Of a stretch of 27,440 nucleotides of DNA, positions 7,352 through 16,186 are shown piece by piece (position 1 is the stretch's first letter; each line of letters starts with the position of its first letter). The position numbers and the translations under genes are program-made. A model generated the notes under the pieces. It did not search any database. It was given only the letters and a program-made list of their open reading frames with translations, and was not told the origin of the DNA. The stretch is from CAYSCZ01 sp964429655 (GTDB lineage: Bacteria; Bacteroidota; Bacteroidia; Cytophagales; Cyclobacteriaceae), in contig CAYSCZ010000044.1 in NCBI GenBank assembly GCA_964429655.1, forward strand, positions 1-27,440, read 5' to 3'.

Positions 7352-9760
7352 TTAAAATTGTATTCGGTAAAGAATATCAGGAAAGAAACCAATCTGATCA
7401 ACCACATTTACTTCCTGCGTTACTTCATTAAACCTTCGGGTAAACTGGTTTTCCCTGTCTAACACATTTTGGAAATCCACATAAAATTGATGGGATACAT
7501 TTTTAGACTTAGCATTCAGGCGAAATCCAAATTTCACATCCCACCGGATATAAGGGTTCAATCTATTGGAGTAGGCAATTTCTTCCATAAGTACCTCATC
7601 CCCGTTGTTTAACTTTGTCTGTTCTTCATTTATCGGTGTATATGGCCTGCCCCCGGCAGCCGTGAATCGCGTGTCGAAAGTAATTGCATTTCGTTGGGCC
7701 GCTCCAATTTTCCATTCATGCCCCATAAGAAAGTTGAATACATAGTTATTATTAAAGGCTGTATTTCTGGTAATACCATCCTGTCCTTCATATTTAGACT
7801 CAAACAGCGAAGCTGTCAACAAAGCATAATATCCGCGGCTAAAGAATTTTTCTAAGGTAACCTCCAGGCCATAGTTGAACCCTAATCCCTCATTTACTAA
7901 TGAGCCGCGTTCATCAAAAATAAAATCACCACCCTCATTAATCACTGAGTATGAGCTGGAGTCATTCATTTCCACCGGGATGTCAAATAAAGACTGATAA
8001 TAAGCTTCCGCTTTTAACCGCCAGTCATTGCCCGGTTGATTGTCATAGCCCACTACAAAGTGATGGCTCTTCATAAAGTCAAGGTAAAGGTTAGTTTCTA
8101 AAAAACTTCCATCTTCTTGCTGTTCACGTAAGAATAGTATAGGTAGAGGCACCATTTGACTGTGAAGACCATAAGCAAAACTGATCCTTTGTGATGATCG
8201 AAACTGCCAGCTTGCTCCAAACCTTGGTTCCAAAACAAAATCATCATTAATGCTTAGATATTGTGCATGAAGGCCACCCGTAATGCTTAAATCATCAGTA
8301 AATTTATATTCTCCCTGAACATAGGTTTGATTAAGGGTGAAGTTTCTATCAACATCCCTCACTGTGATAAAAAAATCCGGGACTTCATCATTATCAATAT
8401 CAGGTATCTCTGAGTCCGGACGGTTATCCCTGTCAAGTACAGTTCCTTTCAGGTTAAATAACTCTACCAAATAACCAGCTCTAAGACTAAACCTGGCACT
8501 GTATTTTTTATTTAGTTGTGTAGAAAAACTAAATCGGTCATCTCTATTATCAGCTTCGATGGCTCTATACCTGGTGATGGAGTCCCCGGCTTCATTTTTG
8601 ATAAGATTGTCCTGGATAAACTCATTACCATTGATAGAATACCCGATAGCACTTTGAAGATAAGTGTTTTTGTTTAACCTGATGTTATGGGATAGTCCGA
8701 TTAATCCCAGTTCATTTTCAACAAATGCATCCTCATTAGGATTTGCAAACAAATCATTTTCGTCTATATCATTACCCAGAAAATCGATACTACTTAAGCC
8801 ACCAAAACCAAATAATTTAAACCGGCCAAGTTTTGATTTTCCCAAGTCCATATTAAAAGAAAAATCCTGAAAATAAGGCACGGAGGATGTGCCTGTAGCT
8901 GCTACTCCTGCGATACCATACCGATAGGATGCCACAAACGATGCGTTGTTTTTTCTTGACAAAGGCCCTTCTGCCATAAACTCCACACCGTTGAAAGCTA
9001 CCTGACCGGTATATTCATAAATGTCTTTATTTCCTTCCCTGAAATTCACATCAAATACGGCAGCATTGGCGTTGCCATATTCAGCCGGAAAGGCGCCGCT
9101 TAAAAAATCAGAAGTACGTAACAAGTTAGTGTTGAGGGCACTCACGGGACCCCCGGTTGTTCCTAAGGTAGCAAAGTGGTTGGTTGTAGCGATAGGTATG
9201 CCATTGATGCGCCACAACAAACCAACCGGGGAGTTACCCCTTACTACAATATCGTTTCGGGAGTCGTCTGGCGTGTTTACGCCTGCAAAGTTAGCAGCCA
9301 GTCGGGAAACATCATTTCGCCCTCCGGAAAACCTGTTCACCTCTTCCAGGCTAAAGGTACGGGCACTTACTTTAGCTAACTCATTGATGGGCAGGTCTTT
9401 ATTTGCATCGGAAGAAATGACAATCTCTTCAAGCGTTTCTACTGATTCTTCCAATTTAATGGTAAGTACCACTTCTTTACCTGCCGTAACCAGTACATTT
9501 GGTAAAGTTAAAGATTTATATCCCACAAAATTTATTGCAATGGATTGTCTGCCAACCGGAACATCTTTAAGTGCAAAATTACCATCCTGTTCTGTTATGG
9601 CACCGATCACCGGATCTGAACCGATCACCATAACCGTGGCCCCAAGTAGTGGATATTCTGATTGAGCATCTTTCACTATTCCTTTAACTGTTTGGTTTTG
9701 GGAAAATGAAGATTTAAGTGATAAAGCAATCATTATTAGAATAAGTAGTAAGTTTCTCAT
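7352..9760 (-). CDS. TonB-dependent outer-membrane receptor
   Basis: 802 aa. A signal peptide (residues 1-20, ending SSFSQ) is followed by a carboxypeptidase-regulatory-like beta-sandwich at about 24-110 (VKGIVKDAQ, LLGATVMV, DGNFALKDVPVG). A plug domain follows at about 115-235 (RNDIVVRGNSPVGLLWRING, SGAFPAEYGNANAAVFDV), then a 22-strand type beta-barrel to a C-terminal phenylalanine. Such receptors import large or scarce ligands using energy from TonB-ExbBD. No SusD-like gene is adjacent, so it is not a typical polysaccharide-utilisation pair, and the ligand cannot be deduced. It lies divergent from a LytS/LytTR pair across 241 bp, so control by that system is possible. It looks complete. 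Confidence 0.93.
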   Translation of the reverse strand: MRNLLLILIMIALSLKSSFSQNQTVKGIVKDAQSEYPLLGATVMVIGSDPVIGAITEQDGNFALKDVPVGRQSIAINFVGYKSLTLPNVLVTAGKEVVLTIKLEESVETLEEIVISSDANKDLPINELAKVSARTFSLEEVNRFSGGRNDVSRLAANFAGVNTPDDSRNDIVVRGNSPVGLLWRINGIPIATTNHFATLGTTGGPVSALNTNLLRTSDFLSGAFPAEYGNANAAVFDVNFREGNKDIYEYTGQVAFNGVEFMAEGPLSRKNNASFVASYRYGIAGVAATGTSSVPYFQDFSFNMDLGKSKLGRFKLFGFGGLSSIDFLGNDIDENDLFANPNEDAFVENELGLIGLSHNIRLNKNTYLQSAIGYSINGNEFIQDNLIKNEAGDSITRYRAIEADNRDDRFSFSTQLNKKYSARFSLRAGYLVELFNLKGTVLDRDNRPDSEIPDIDNDEVPDFFITVRDVDRNFTLNQTYVQGEYKFTDDLSITGGLHAQYLSINDDFVLEPRFGASWQFRSSQRISFAYGLHSQMVPLPILFLREQQEDGSFLETNLYLDFMKSHHFVVGYDNQPGNDWRLKAEAYYQSLFDIPVEMNDSSSYSVINEGGDFIFDERGSLVNEGLGFNYGLEVTLEKFFSRGYYALLTASLFESKYEGQDGITRNTAFNNNYVFNFLMGHEWKIGAAQRNAITFDTRFTAAGGRPYTPINEEQTKLNNGDEVLMEEIAYSNRLNPYIRWDVKFGFRLNAKSKNVSHQFYVDFQNVLDRENQFTRRFNEVTQEVNVVDQIGFFPDILYRIQF

Positions 9761-10001
9761 GGTTGGTATTACCTTTTTTGATAGATTCTACGCAGTTTAA
9801 AATATTGAATTATAATAACATGCAATAGAGTTGATTTAATGAAGCATGAAATGGTAGATTACGGGGTCAAAATGTAAACATAGAAGTGCATACCCCTTCA
9901 TTCATTCCATCCACTTTTTTGATCGCTTCACTGAAGATTGATGACAGTTTATAATGCTTATTTAGGTAGGCCATTGATTTAATTAATAATTTAGTATAAC
10001 A

Positions 10002-11045
10002 ATGAGATTAAAGGAGATACATTTTCGATGGGTAGGGATTGTGGTGTTGGCTGTAATTATAGCTATCCTTGTGAAGGATCGGGAAAATGAACCATTCACA
10101 ACACGGATAATTTATTCACTCTTTTATACTACTTTCTATTGGAATGGCTGCTATTTGATCGTTATGTACTTCCGAAGAAAATATGCTTCCTATGCAGCAA
10201 CGATGAAACGAATTATTACCACCATAGCTTCTATTTCATTGTTTTTGGTTTCTGGTGAATTGTTTTTCTGTGTTTTACTAGAAAATGAGATAACACTCGG
10301 TGAGGTCTTCAGTAATCCTCAGATAGTCTTTAGTTATTTAGATGTGAATTTCATCGCTTCAATGATAGTTGTTCCAATTTATGAAGCTACCTATTTCTTT
10401 GGTCAGTGGAAAAAAACGATCAAAGAAGCAGAAGCCATAAAAAGTCAGCACCTGCGTTCTCAGTACGAAACGCTTAAAGATCAAATGAGCCCTCATTTTT
10501 TATTTAATAGTCTTAATACGCTAGCAAACCTGATCGAAGAGCAGTCACCACAGGCACTGAATTTTACAGAGAAGCTTTCAGATGTTTACCGGTATATTAT
10601 TCAACAGCAGGATAAAGAACTAGTAACACTACCAACTGAAATAAATTTTGTCAAAGCTTATGTTTATTTATTGAAGATGCGGTTTGATTCCAATCTGATC
10701 GTTAATTTCAAAATACCTTCTTATTTAAATGACGAAACTTACGTGGCACCGCTTACCATACAAATGTTAATTGAAAATGCCATTAAGCATAACATTATCT
10801 CCCGGTCTAATCCTTTAACCATTAATATATATGCTGAACAAGATCGTACGATTCTTGTGAAAAATAATCTCCAAAGAAAGAATAATGTAAAAGCGTCGAC
10901 TAAAAAAGGTCTGGAAAATATAAGAAGAAGATACGAATTTCTGACAGAGAAGGAAATTGAGGTCATATCCACCGCTCAAAGCTTTATCGTGGCCATCCCT
11001 TTAATAAAAACATATCAGGAAGAAAAAGCATTTGCTGTTTCATGA
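10002..11045 (+). CDS. LytS-type sensor histidine kinase
   Basis: 347 aa membrane sensor kinase. Four predicted membrane segments lie at about 11-25, 36-57, 70-93 and 110-132. A helical linker leads to the His_kinase domain characteristic of the LytS/YehU group: the phospho-accepting H165 in QMSPHFLFNSLNTL and the N-box-like IQMLIENAIKHN (253-264). The G-boxes are short (KKGLENIRRRYEFL), as usual in this group. It would phosphorylate the response regulator that follows: the stop and the next start overlap as ATGA (11042-11045), so the two are co-translated. No extracellular ligand-binding domain is present, so sensing is probably within the membrane. The stimulus is unknown. Confidence 0.93.
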   Translation: MRLKEIHFRWVGIVVLAVIIAILVKDRENEPFTTRIIYSLFYTTFYWNGCYLIVMYFRRKYASYAATMKRIITTIASISLFLVSGELFFCVLLENEITLGEVFSNPQIVFSYLDVNFIASMIVVPIYEATYFFGQWKKTIKEAEAIKSQHLRSQYETLKDQMSPHFLFNSLNTLANLIEEQSPQALNFTEKLSDVYRYIIQQQDKELVTLPTEINFVKAYVYLLKMRFDSNLIVNFKIPSYLNDETYVAPLTIQMLIENAIKHNIISRSNPLTINIYAEQDRTILVKNNLQRKNNVKASTKKGLENIRRRYEFLTEKEIEVISTAQSFIVAIPLIKTYQEEKAFAVS

Positions 11046-11803
11046 AAGTACTAATCATCGAAGACGAGGCACCTGCCTTCCGAAGGTTACAAAAAATACT
11101 GGATGATCTGGATGAAGACCTGGATATTTTGGAGGTATTAGATAGCGTGGAAAGTAGTATAAGGTATTTACAAACTCATGAACAACCAGACCTGATATTT
11201 ATGGATATCCAACTTGCGGATGGGCACAGTTTTGAGATTTTCAAGGAGGTGCAGGTTAACGTTCCTCTTATCTTTACGACAGCTTTTGATGAATATACCC
11301 TAAAAGCATTCCAGGTAAACAGCATCGACTACTTATTAAAACCCCTGAAGATAGATGATGTAAAGAAAAGCTTAACCAAGCTGAAAAACCTAAGGTCAGT
11401 ATTTGCATCCGAACAGCAAGATTATATGGAGATATTAAAAGCAATCCAGGATACCGGGAAAGCGTATAAAAAACGGTTTTTAATAAAATTCGGGGATCGG
11501 TTGATATCTACCGCTATCGAAGAAGTAGCTTACTTCTTCACGAAAGACGGATTGGTTTTTTTGGTGAATCATAAAGGTAGAAAATATCATATCGATTACA
11601 CCATGGATGACCTGGAAGTTATACTGGATCCGGAAAGATTCTATCGAGTGAACAGGCAATATTGCATCTCCTATCATAGCATAAAAGCAACAAACAAATA
11701 TTTTAATGGGAAACTACTGGTTGAACTGATACCTGAAACGGACAATGAAGTGGTGATTAGCCGGGAAAAAGCCATGGACTTTAAGAAATGGTTGGACGCT
11801 TAG
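11042..11803 (+). CDS. LytTR-family response regulator
   Basis: 253 aa. The receiver domain (1-120) has the acidic pocket E7-D8-E9, the phospho-acceptor D55 in LIFMDIQ, the switch residue T80 and the conserved K100 in LLKPL. The LytTR DNA-binding domain covers about 148-250 (DRLISTAIEEVAYFF, YTMDDLEVILDPERFYRVNRQYC). LytTR proteins bind imperfect direct repeats upstream of targets. It partners the kinase whose stop codon it overlaps. Targets are unknown, but the intergenic region shared with the TonB-dependent receptor (9761-10001) is an obvious place to look for sites. Confidence 0.94.
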   Translation: MKVLIIEDEAPAFRRLQKILDDLDEDLDILEVLDSVESSIRYLQTHEQPDLIFMDIQLADGHSFEIFKEVQVNVPLIFTTAFDEYTLKAFQVNSIDYLLKPLKIDDVKKSLTKLKNLRSVFASEQQDYMEILKAIQDTGKAYKKRFLIKFGDRLISTAIEEVAYFFTKDGLVFLVNHKGRKYHIDYTMDDLEVILDPERFYRVNRQYCISYHSIKATNKYFNGKLLVELIPETDNEVVISREKAMDFKKWLDA

Positions 11804-11805
11804 TA

Positions 11806-12141
11806 TTAATATATGTCAAGGCCAAATTTCTGAGTGAAATCTTTTATGGGGTAGTATTCTATGTTTTCAAATTCATTCTTTACAATTACATAGATGGTAA
11901 AATGATGAATTGCGAATGGAGGCTTTATCTTTTTTTCTTTAAAAAGCTCTTTAAACTTAAGATATATGATCAAATACGACCTGCTTAGTATTTTATCTGT
12001 GGGTGCAACAATAAGATCGACGACGAGGCACCTGGATCCGAAGTCAGAAATAAACTCAGATCCTTTAAGATATTCAAAAATTTCTGCTTTTTTATGCGCT
12101 TCCTCTAATATCATTAATATGTCAACTGTTCTCCTATACAA
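11806..12141 (-). CDS. Hypothetical protein, 111 aa
   Basis: No family recognised. The frame runs from ATG 12141 to a stop 2 bp beyond the LytTR gene, convergent with it. The composition is protein-like: mixed charged and hydrophobic residues, a strand-rich middle (CLVVDLIVAP, SYLIIYLKFKELF) and a basic stretch (KEKKIKPPF). It has no signal peptide or membrane helix. Two plus-strand open frames over the same bases have less convincing composition. Either strand could be non-coding, so confidence is moderate. Confidence 0.5.
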   Translation of the reverse strand: MYRRTVDILMILEEAHKKAEIFEYLKGSEFISDFGSRCLVVDLIVAPTDKILSRSYLIIYLKFKELFKEKKIKPPFAIHHFTIYVIVKNEFENIEYYPIKDFTQKFGLDIY

Positions 12142-12189
12142 GATATTTGACTAAACTTTTTGTTTGATATAATTATTCAATTTTATGAT

Positions 12190-12429
12190 ATGGATAAACA
12201 GTATAAAAAATTAAAAAAACGCTGGCTACTCCAGGGTGGGCTAGGCTTATCTTTATTAGGTTCTGGGTTATGTTTCGTAGTAGAGGTAGCATTTTTAAAA
12301 CATGAAGGCGTCTCTTTTTGGATATGGGTTGGTTTAGGTGCTCTAGCCTTGGTTATCTTTAACCTCGGAGCGGCGCTGGCGATAGATGCTTTAAAGTATA
12401 AAATTAAGATGGAAGCAATTAAAGGGTGA
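12190..12429 (+). CDS. Small two-helix membrane protein
   Basis: 79 aa from the ATG at 12190. A longer frame from TTG 12160 is possible but adds an unlikely N-terminus. The basic start (MDKQYKKLKKRW) is followed by a hydrophobic segment at about 14-34 and another at about 43-63, then a charged tail (ALKYKIKMEAIKG). The positive ends suggest both termini are cytoplasmic. No family recognised. Its stop codon directly abuts the stop of the convergent beta-barrel gene, with no bases between. Confidence 0.65.
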   Translation: MDKQYKKLKKRWLLQGGLGLSLLGSGLCFVVEVAFLKHEGVSFWIWVGLGALALVIFNLGAALAIDALKYKIKMEAIKG

Positions 12430-13188
12430 TTATTTAATCTTAAATCCGACTCCAAATTGTAACATAAGAATGTCAGTTTCTGACTGACGGGGTTCAGTAT
12501 CAAATTCCAGGTTGTCTCCATCTACTGTTTCAGGATCAAAGTTTTCCCCTGAAAATGTAACTTCCCATTTTTCTGTATCGGATCCGTCATAAAATTCAGC
12601 ATTACCACCATATAAAAAGTGAGCCCTTAAATCAAAATAAACTTTTGGCCCCAATCGAATCATAAATCCACCACCAAATCCATAGCTAAAAATCCAATCA
12701 TTGATATTATTTATCCTGAATATCACATCGTCATCATCACTGCTCCATCGTCTGTCTGGGCTGCGATCCCTGACTTTTGTCGCCGTTGAAATATATCTAA
12801 ACCCTAATAATCCTTCAATATATGGTTTGAAGCCTGTAGTAGGTGCTGTGGCCCTTAAAATACTATGAAAACCAAAGAGCCAATTGGTATTCACCATGGT
12901 TAAAGGGATCTCAATCTGGCCTATCACCGTATTGCCAGAGGTTATTTGGGCAAAAAGGTCCTCATCTTGATAATTAAGACCATAAATAATGTAATTGGCA
13001 CTCGCGCCTACGCCAAAAATCTCATGGAATTGATATAATCCTGTTAAGTCGATCCCAAAACCAGTGGCATCTGTAGCTTCATTAAAATCGTTTTGCGGAA
13101 GACCAACTGTTGGCTGAAGTGAAATATACTGACCGTATGAAGATAAAGTAATACCTGTCAGTAAAATTAAGGTGAATGTTTGTTTCAT
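12430..13188 (-). CDS. Outer-membrane beta-barrel protein
   Basis: 252 aa. A signal peptide (residues 1-20, LILLTGITLSSYGQ) is followed by alternating amphipathic strands with aromatic girdles (FGVGASANYIIYGL, WLFGFHSILRA, YIEGLLGFRYIS, WIFSYGFGGGFMIRLG, YFDLRAHFLYGG). It ends in a strand LMLQFGVGFKIK, as is common for OmpA/OmpW-like small barrels of Bacteroidota. There is an acidic loop of Asp residues (SSDDDD) near 150. No enzymatic motif. Function unknown, location outer membrane. The terminal residue is lysine rather than Phe/Tyr, which is a mild departure. Confidence 0.8.
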   Translation of the reverse strand: MKQTFTLILLTGITLSSYGQYISLQPTVGLPQNDFNEATDATGFGIDLTGLYQFHEIFGVGASANYIIYGLNYQDEDLFAQITSGNTVIGQIEIPLTMVNTNWLFGFHSILRATAPTTGFKPYIEGLLGFRYISTATKVRDRSPDRRWSSDDDDVIFRINNINDWIFSYGFGGGFMIRLGPKVYFDLRAHFLYGGNAEFYDGSDTEKWEVTFSGENFDPETVDGDNLEFDTEPRQSETDILMLQFGVGFKIK

Positions 13189-13360
13189 TGCTCTGGCTAG
13201 GTTGTGTTAAAAATAGCAAATTTTGAACCATCTCGTATTAATTTTTTAATGAACCCAACCAATTGTAATCAGGGTTTGTCCTTTTAATGAAGAACAAGCA
13301 AAATACAATCTGAATCGGGCCCAACAGATAAATTTTGTATTTCAATTAACTGAAACAATT

Positions 13361-15562
13361 ATGAAAAAAATTAATTTTTATCGATTTGCTATTTTAATAG
13401 GTTTAGTCGTCGGGTTTCTGGTAATCATGTCCAGTTGCGATAAATATGAAGACGATGAGTTTCAGCTTCCGGCATCAGAGACACTGGTTATTCAGGATTC
13501 ATACTCTGCCTTACCCAATACGTCATTATTAATTGATCTGAATCAAGGTTTGAGAACCTCCCAGCAGGTGCAGGTTCAAACCAGAATTGCGCCGGAGAAG
13601 GGCGCTCTGACATTCATGGACCTGGGTATGGCGTTATATGAACCTCATGCAGATTTCACGAGAGGAAAAGACTTATTTGTTATTGATATCGTTGCCAGTG
13701 AGAGTGGTGAAGTGCTGGATTCGGATTCAGTGGAAGTGGTCATGCGCGAAAATGCCGCAGATATTCCTTGCTTTAATGGTGCCCTTACCGACAGGGTAAC
13801 GGCCAGGCGTGGTGAACCTATTGAAATAAATGTTATTGTAAATGACGGCTACTGCGTTGGGCAAACTACCGGGGCAATCGTGGAATTATTTGCTGAGCCA
13901 AATCACGGACAGGTGGAACTGGGTGATTTGTTTGAATTCGTATATACTTCCGATTCCTCATTCACCGGCATGGACGATTTTATCTATTCGCTAACTCTTA
14001 TTGATGAGGAGGGAAATGAGTATATCAGTAGAGGCCTGGTGATGGTAGATGTCGTCGAAGAATATGTGTTTTGTCTTGCCCCGCCAGCAGCAAATTTTGA
14101 TGAATACACGATAGATGTTACCAATGATGCGCTTGTGGAATTAATGAATGAAGGTATGGTCTTAGACGTGCTGGATAATGACCTGATATGCGATAAAATA
14201 GAAAACATTGAACTCGAAATAACTAGTCAGCCTGCTTCCGGATTTACTGATGCCAGCATCGAAAGGGAGGCATTTGATAACGGAAAGCCCTACAAATTTA
14301 TTAAACTGGAATATACAGGAATCGAAATAGTACCTCCTGAGTTTGAAACATTTTCTTATAGAATATGTGATAGCAATGGCAATTGCTCTGAAACGGATGT
14401 AGTGCTTTTTTACAAAAATGATCCAACATCAAGTGGTGAAATTATTAAATCAGGAGTAATTACCTCAGATGAAGTGTGGACAAACCAAAATACTTACATT
14501 TTGAAAGGACAGGTATATGTAGCGCCTGATGTTTCCCTCACCATAGAGCCTGGTACTATCATAAAAGGACTTCCGGGAAAGGGGGTTAATGCATCTGCTT
14601 TGATTATATCTAGGGATGCCATGTTGTTTGCGGAAGGTACAGCAGACCAACCCATAATATTTACTTCTGTCGAAGATTCAATAAATGTTGGAGCGGTTGA
14701 AGGAAGCCTTCCTTCAGATGTAAGAGGACTTTGGGGTGGTTTATTTATCTTAGGTGGCGCACCAGTATATGGCGATGAAACTTTCAGCATTGTAGTAGAG
14801 GATCTTTTGCCCAAAAATGAGCTACTCGAGATTGGAGGTAATGATCCCGGACATAGTTCGGGTGTTATCCAATATGTTTCTATAAGACATACGGGTGCTG
14901 CTCTATCAATAGACAATGAACCAGATGGGCTCTTCCTGGGTGGAGTTGGTGAAGGCACACGCATTGATCATATAGAGGTCTATGGAGGTTTAGATGATGG
15001 GATTACTTTTTTCGGGGGAAATGTAAACGTTACAAATTCTGTCGTTTGGTCGGTGGATGATGATGGGTACGATATTGAACAGGGATATTATGGCAGGATT
15101 GAAAACTTTATTTACCAGGGCGGTAAAAGTTCAGATAATGCCCTGGAAATTGACGGTTCTGAAACAAATGATAGCGAAGGGTTTTCTTTAAGTTTTGGAT
15201 CTTTGAACATCGAAGACGGAGATGTTGCCAAGTTGAGGAACCGAGCTGCAGGTTCTATTAAATTCTGTCATTTTATGGAAATTCCTGAAAACTCATTCAT
15301 AACCATACGGGACGAACAAACCTCTAAAAATTATTTCTCAGGTGGATTAATCATTCAGGAAAATGTATTTCAATTGTTCGATCGAAGTATCTCTGGTATC
15401 GTACGGGATTTATCAGATAGCGATCGTGATCAGGAGTTTAAAGCTAAAATGAGTGCTGAAAATATAGTTGCTGAAGATAGAGCAGGTGTTGGCGTTCAAA
15501 ATTTGGAGGCTTTCAACTGGACAGTAGCCGGACAAATTGGTATATTGGATAAATTTTATTAA
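13361..15562 (+). CDS. Surface lipoprotein with Ig-like repeats and a parallel beta-helix
   Basis: 733 aa. The N-terminal hydrophobic segment ends in a lipobox (IMSSC), with C26 the likely lipidated residue followed by acidic DKYEDDE, a pattern compatible with surface export in Bacteroidota. Residues about 140-235 and 240-355 are two cadherin/Ig-like repeats (VNDGYC... MDDFIYSLT; VLDNDLIC... FSYRICDSNGNC). From about 365 a right-handed beta-helix follows (GQVYVAPDVSLTIEPGTIIK, GLWGGLFILGGAPV, IQYVSIRHTG, IDHIEVYGG), similar to Bacteroidota surface proteins of unknown role. No catalytic residues of a polysaccharide lyase were identified, so adhesion or glycan binding is only a guess. It is transcribed alone and ends in a clear terminator. 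Confidence 0.82.
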   Translation: MKKINFYRFAILIGLVVGFLVIMSSCDKYEDDEFQLPASETLVIQDSYSALPNTSLLIDLNQGLRTSQQVQVQTRIAPEKGALTFMDLGMALYEPHADFTRGKDLFVIDIVASESGEVLDSDSVEVVMRENAADIPCFNGALTDRVTARRGEPIEINVIVNDGYCVGQTTGAIVELFAEPNHGQVELGDLFEFVYTSDSSFTGMDDFIYSLTLIDEEGNEYISRGLVMVDVVEEYVFCLAPPAANFDEYTIDVTNDALVELMNEGMVLDVLDNDLICDKIENIELEITSQPASGFTDASIEREAFDNGKPYKFIKLEYTGIEIVPPEFETFSYRICDSNGNCSETDVVLFYKNDPTSSGEIIKSGVITSDEVWTNQNTYILKGQVYVAPDVSLTIEPGTIIKGLPGKGVNASALIISRDAMLFAEGTADQPIIFTSVEDSINVGAVEGSLPSDVRGLWGGLFILGGAPVYGDETFSIVVEDLLPKNELLEIGGNDPGHSSGVIQYVSIRHTGAALSIDNEPDGLFLGGVGEGTRIDHIEVYGGLDDGITFFGGNVNVTNSVVWSVDDDGYDIEQGYYGRIENFIYQGGKSSDNALEIDGSETNDSEGFSLSFGSLNIEDGDVAKLRNRAAGSIKFCHFMEIPENSFITIRDEQTSKNYFSGGLIIQENVFQLFDRSISGIVRDLSDSDRDQEFKAKMSAENIVAEDRAGVGVQNLEAFNWTVAGQIGILDKFY

Positions 15563-15587
15563 AAATAAATTTCCTGACTTAATCGAT

Positions 15588-15621
15588 AACTACCTGCCTG
15601 AACCTGGGCGGGTAGTTTTTT
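15588..15621 (+). terminator. Intrinsic terminator after the beta-helix lipoprotein gene
   Basis: The arms AACTACCTGCC (15588-15598) and GGCGGGTAGTT (15607-15617) pair with one G-U type mismatch around an 8-base loop. The T-run (15616-15621) follows directly. The ECF sigma gene begins 8 bp further on. Confidence 0.85.
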
Positions 15622-15628
15622 ACGTTTG

Positions 15629-16186
15629 ATGCTCAACAGAAGTGAAATCGTCAATGGATGTTTGAAAAATAAGCGAAAAGCTCAAAATGCGTTGTACCAG
15701 CATTTTAATGGTAAGGTCATGGGTATTTGTCTGCGCTATGCAAAAGATTATGATGATGCTAAGGATATCTTTCAAGATACATTTATCAAGATATTTAAGC
15801 AGTTGCATACTTTAAAAAATATAGATGCACTTGATCACTGGATAAAAAGCATCACCGTTAGGACAGCCATAAACTTTTATTATCAAAAACTGAACAAACT
15901 CAACAACATCTCTGATAACAATCAGGATATAGAACCGGTCAGTGATGATTATCTAAAGATCATGGATCAATTGAATAATGAGGCTTTGGTCAAATTAATT
16001 AACCACATGCCGGATGGTTATCGGATTGTTTTTAACATGTATGTCATTGAAGGATATAAGCACAAGGAAATAGCAGATATACTTGATATCTCTATTAATA
16101 CCTCAAAAACCCAATTGAGGGACGCAAAGACCTATTTAAAAAATCAATTGAAGAACCTTGGAATTGTAAGTTATGAAGTCGTTTGA
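15629..16186 (+). CDS. ECF-type RNA polymerase sigma factor
   Basis: 185 aa from the ATG at 15629 (a TTG immediately before it would add one residue). Region 2 covers about 20-65 (LYQHFNGKVMGICLRYAKDYDDAKDIFQDTFIKIFKQL), with the usual DAxDxxQD-like core motif. Region 4 covers about 125-175 (MPDGYRIVFNMYVIEGYKHKEIADILDISINTSKTQL), with the helix-turn-helix. It would direct polymerase to its own regulon under control of an envelope partner. It overlaps the next gene by 14 bp (16173-16186), indicating translational coupling with its likely anti-sigma partner. The preceding terminator isolates it from the lipoprotein gene, so it needs its own promoter within or around that hairpin. Confidence 0.93.
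   Translation: MLNRSEIVNGCLKNKRKAQNALYQHFNGKVMGICLRYAKDYDDAKDIFQDTFIKIFKQLHTLKNIDALDHWIKSITVRTAINFYYQKLNKLNNISDNNQDIEPVSDDYLKIMDQLNNEALVKLINHMPDGYRIVFNMYVIEGYKHKEIADILDISINTSKTQLRDAKTYLKNQLKNLGIVSYEVV

Noticed and set aside
9021..9665. Open plus-strand frame of 214 codons opposite the TonB-dependent receptor gene
   Set aside because: It lies entirely antisense to a well-supported receptor domain, with Ser/Pro/Leu-rich composition typical of a shadow frame.
11788..12154. Two plus-strand frames of 66 and 62 codons after the LytTR gene
   Set aside because: Their composition is poor, and the opposing 111-aa frame on the minus strand is more protein-like.
14494..14964. Minus-strand frame of 156 codons inside the beta-helix lipoprotein gene
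   Set aside because: Antisense shadow; the plus-strand product has a lipobox and domain repeats.
15621..15628. TACGTTTG, a perfect Bacteroidota -7 match directly before the sigma-factor ATG
   Set aside because: A transcript start about 6 bases downstream would fall inside the coding sequence, and no TTG at -33 is seen. Probably chance next to the terminator.
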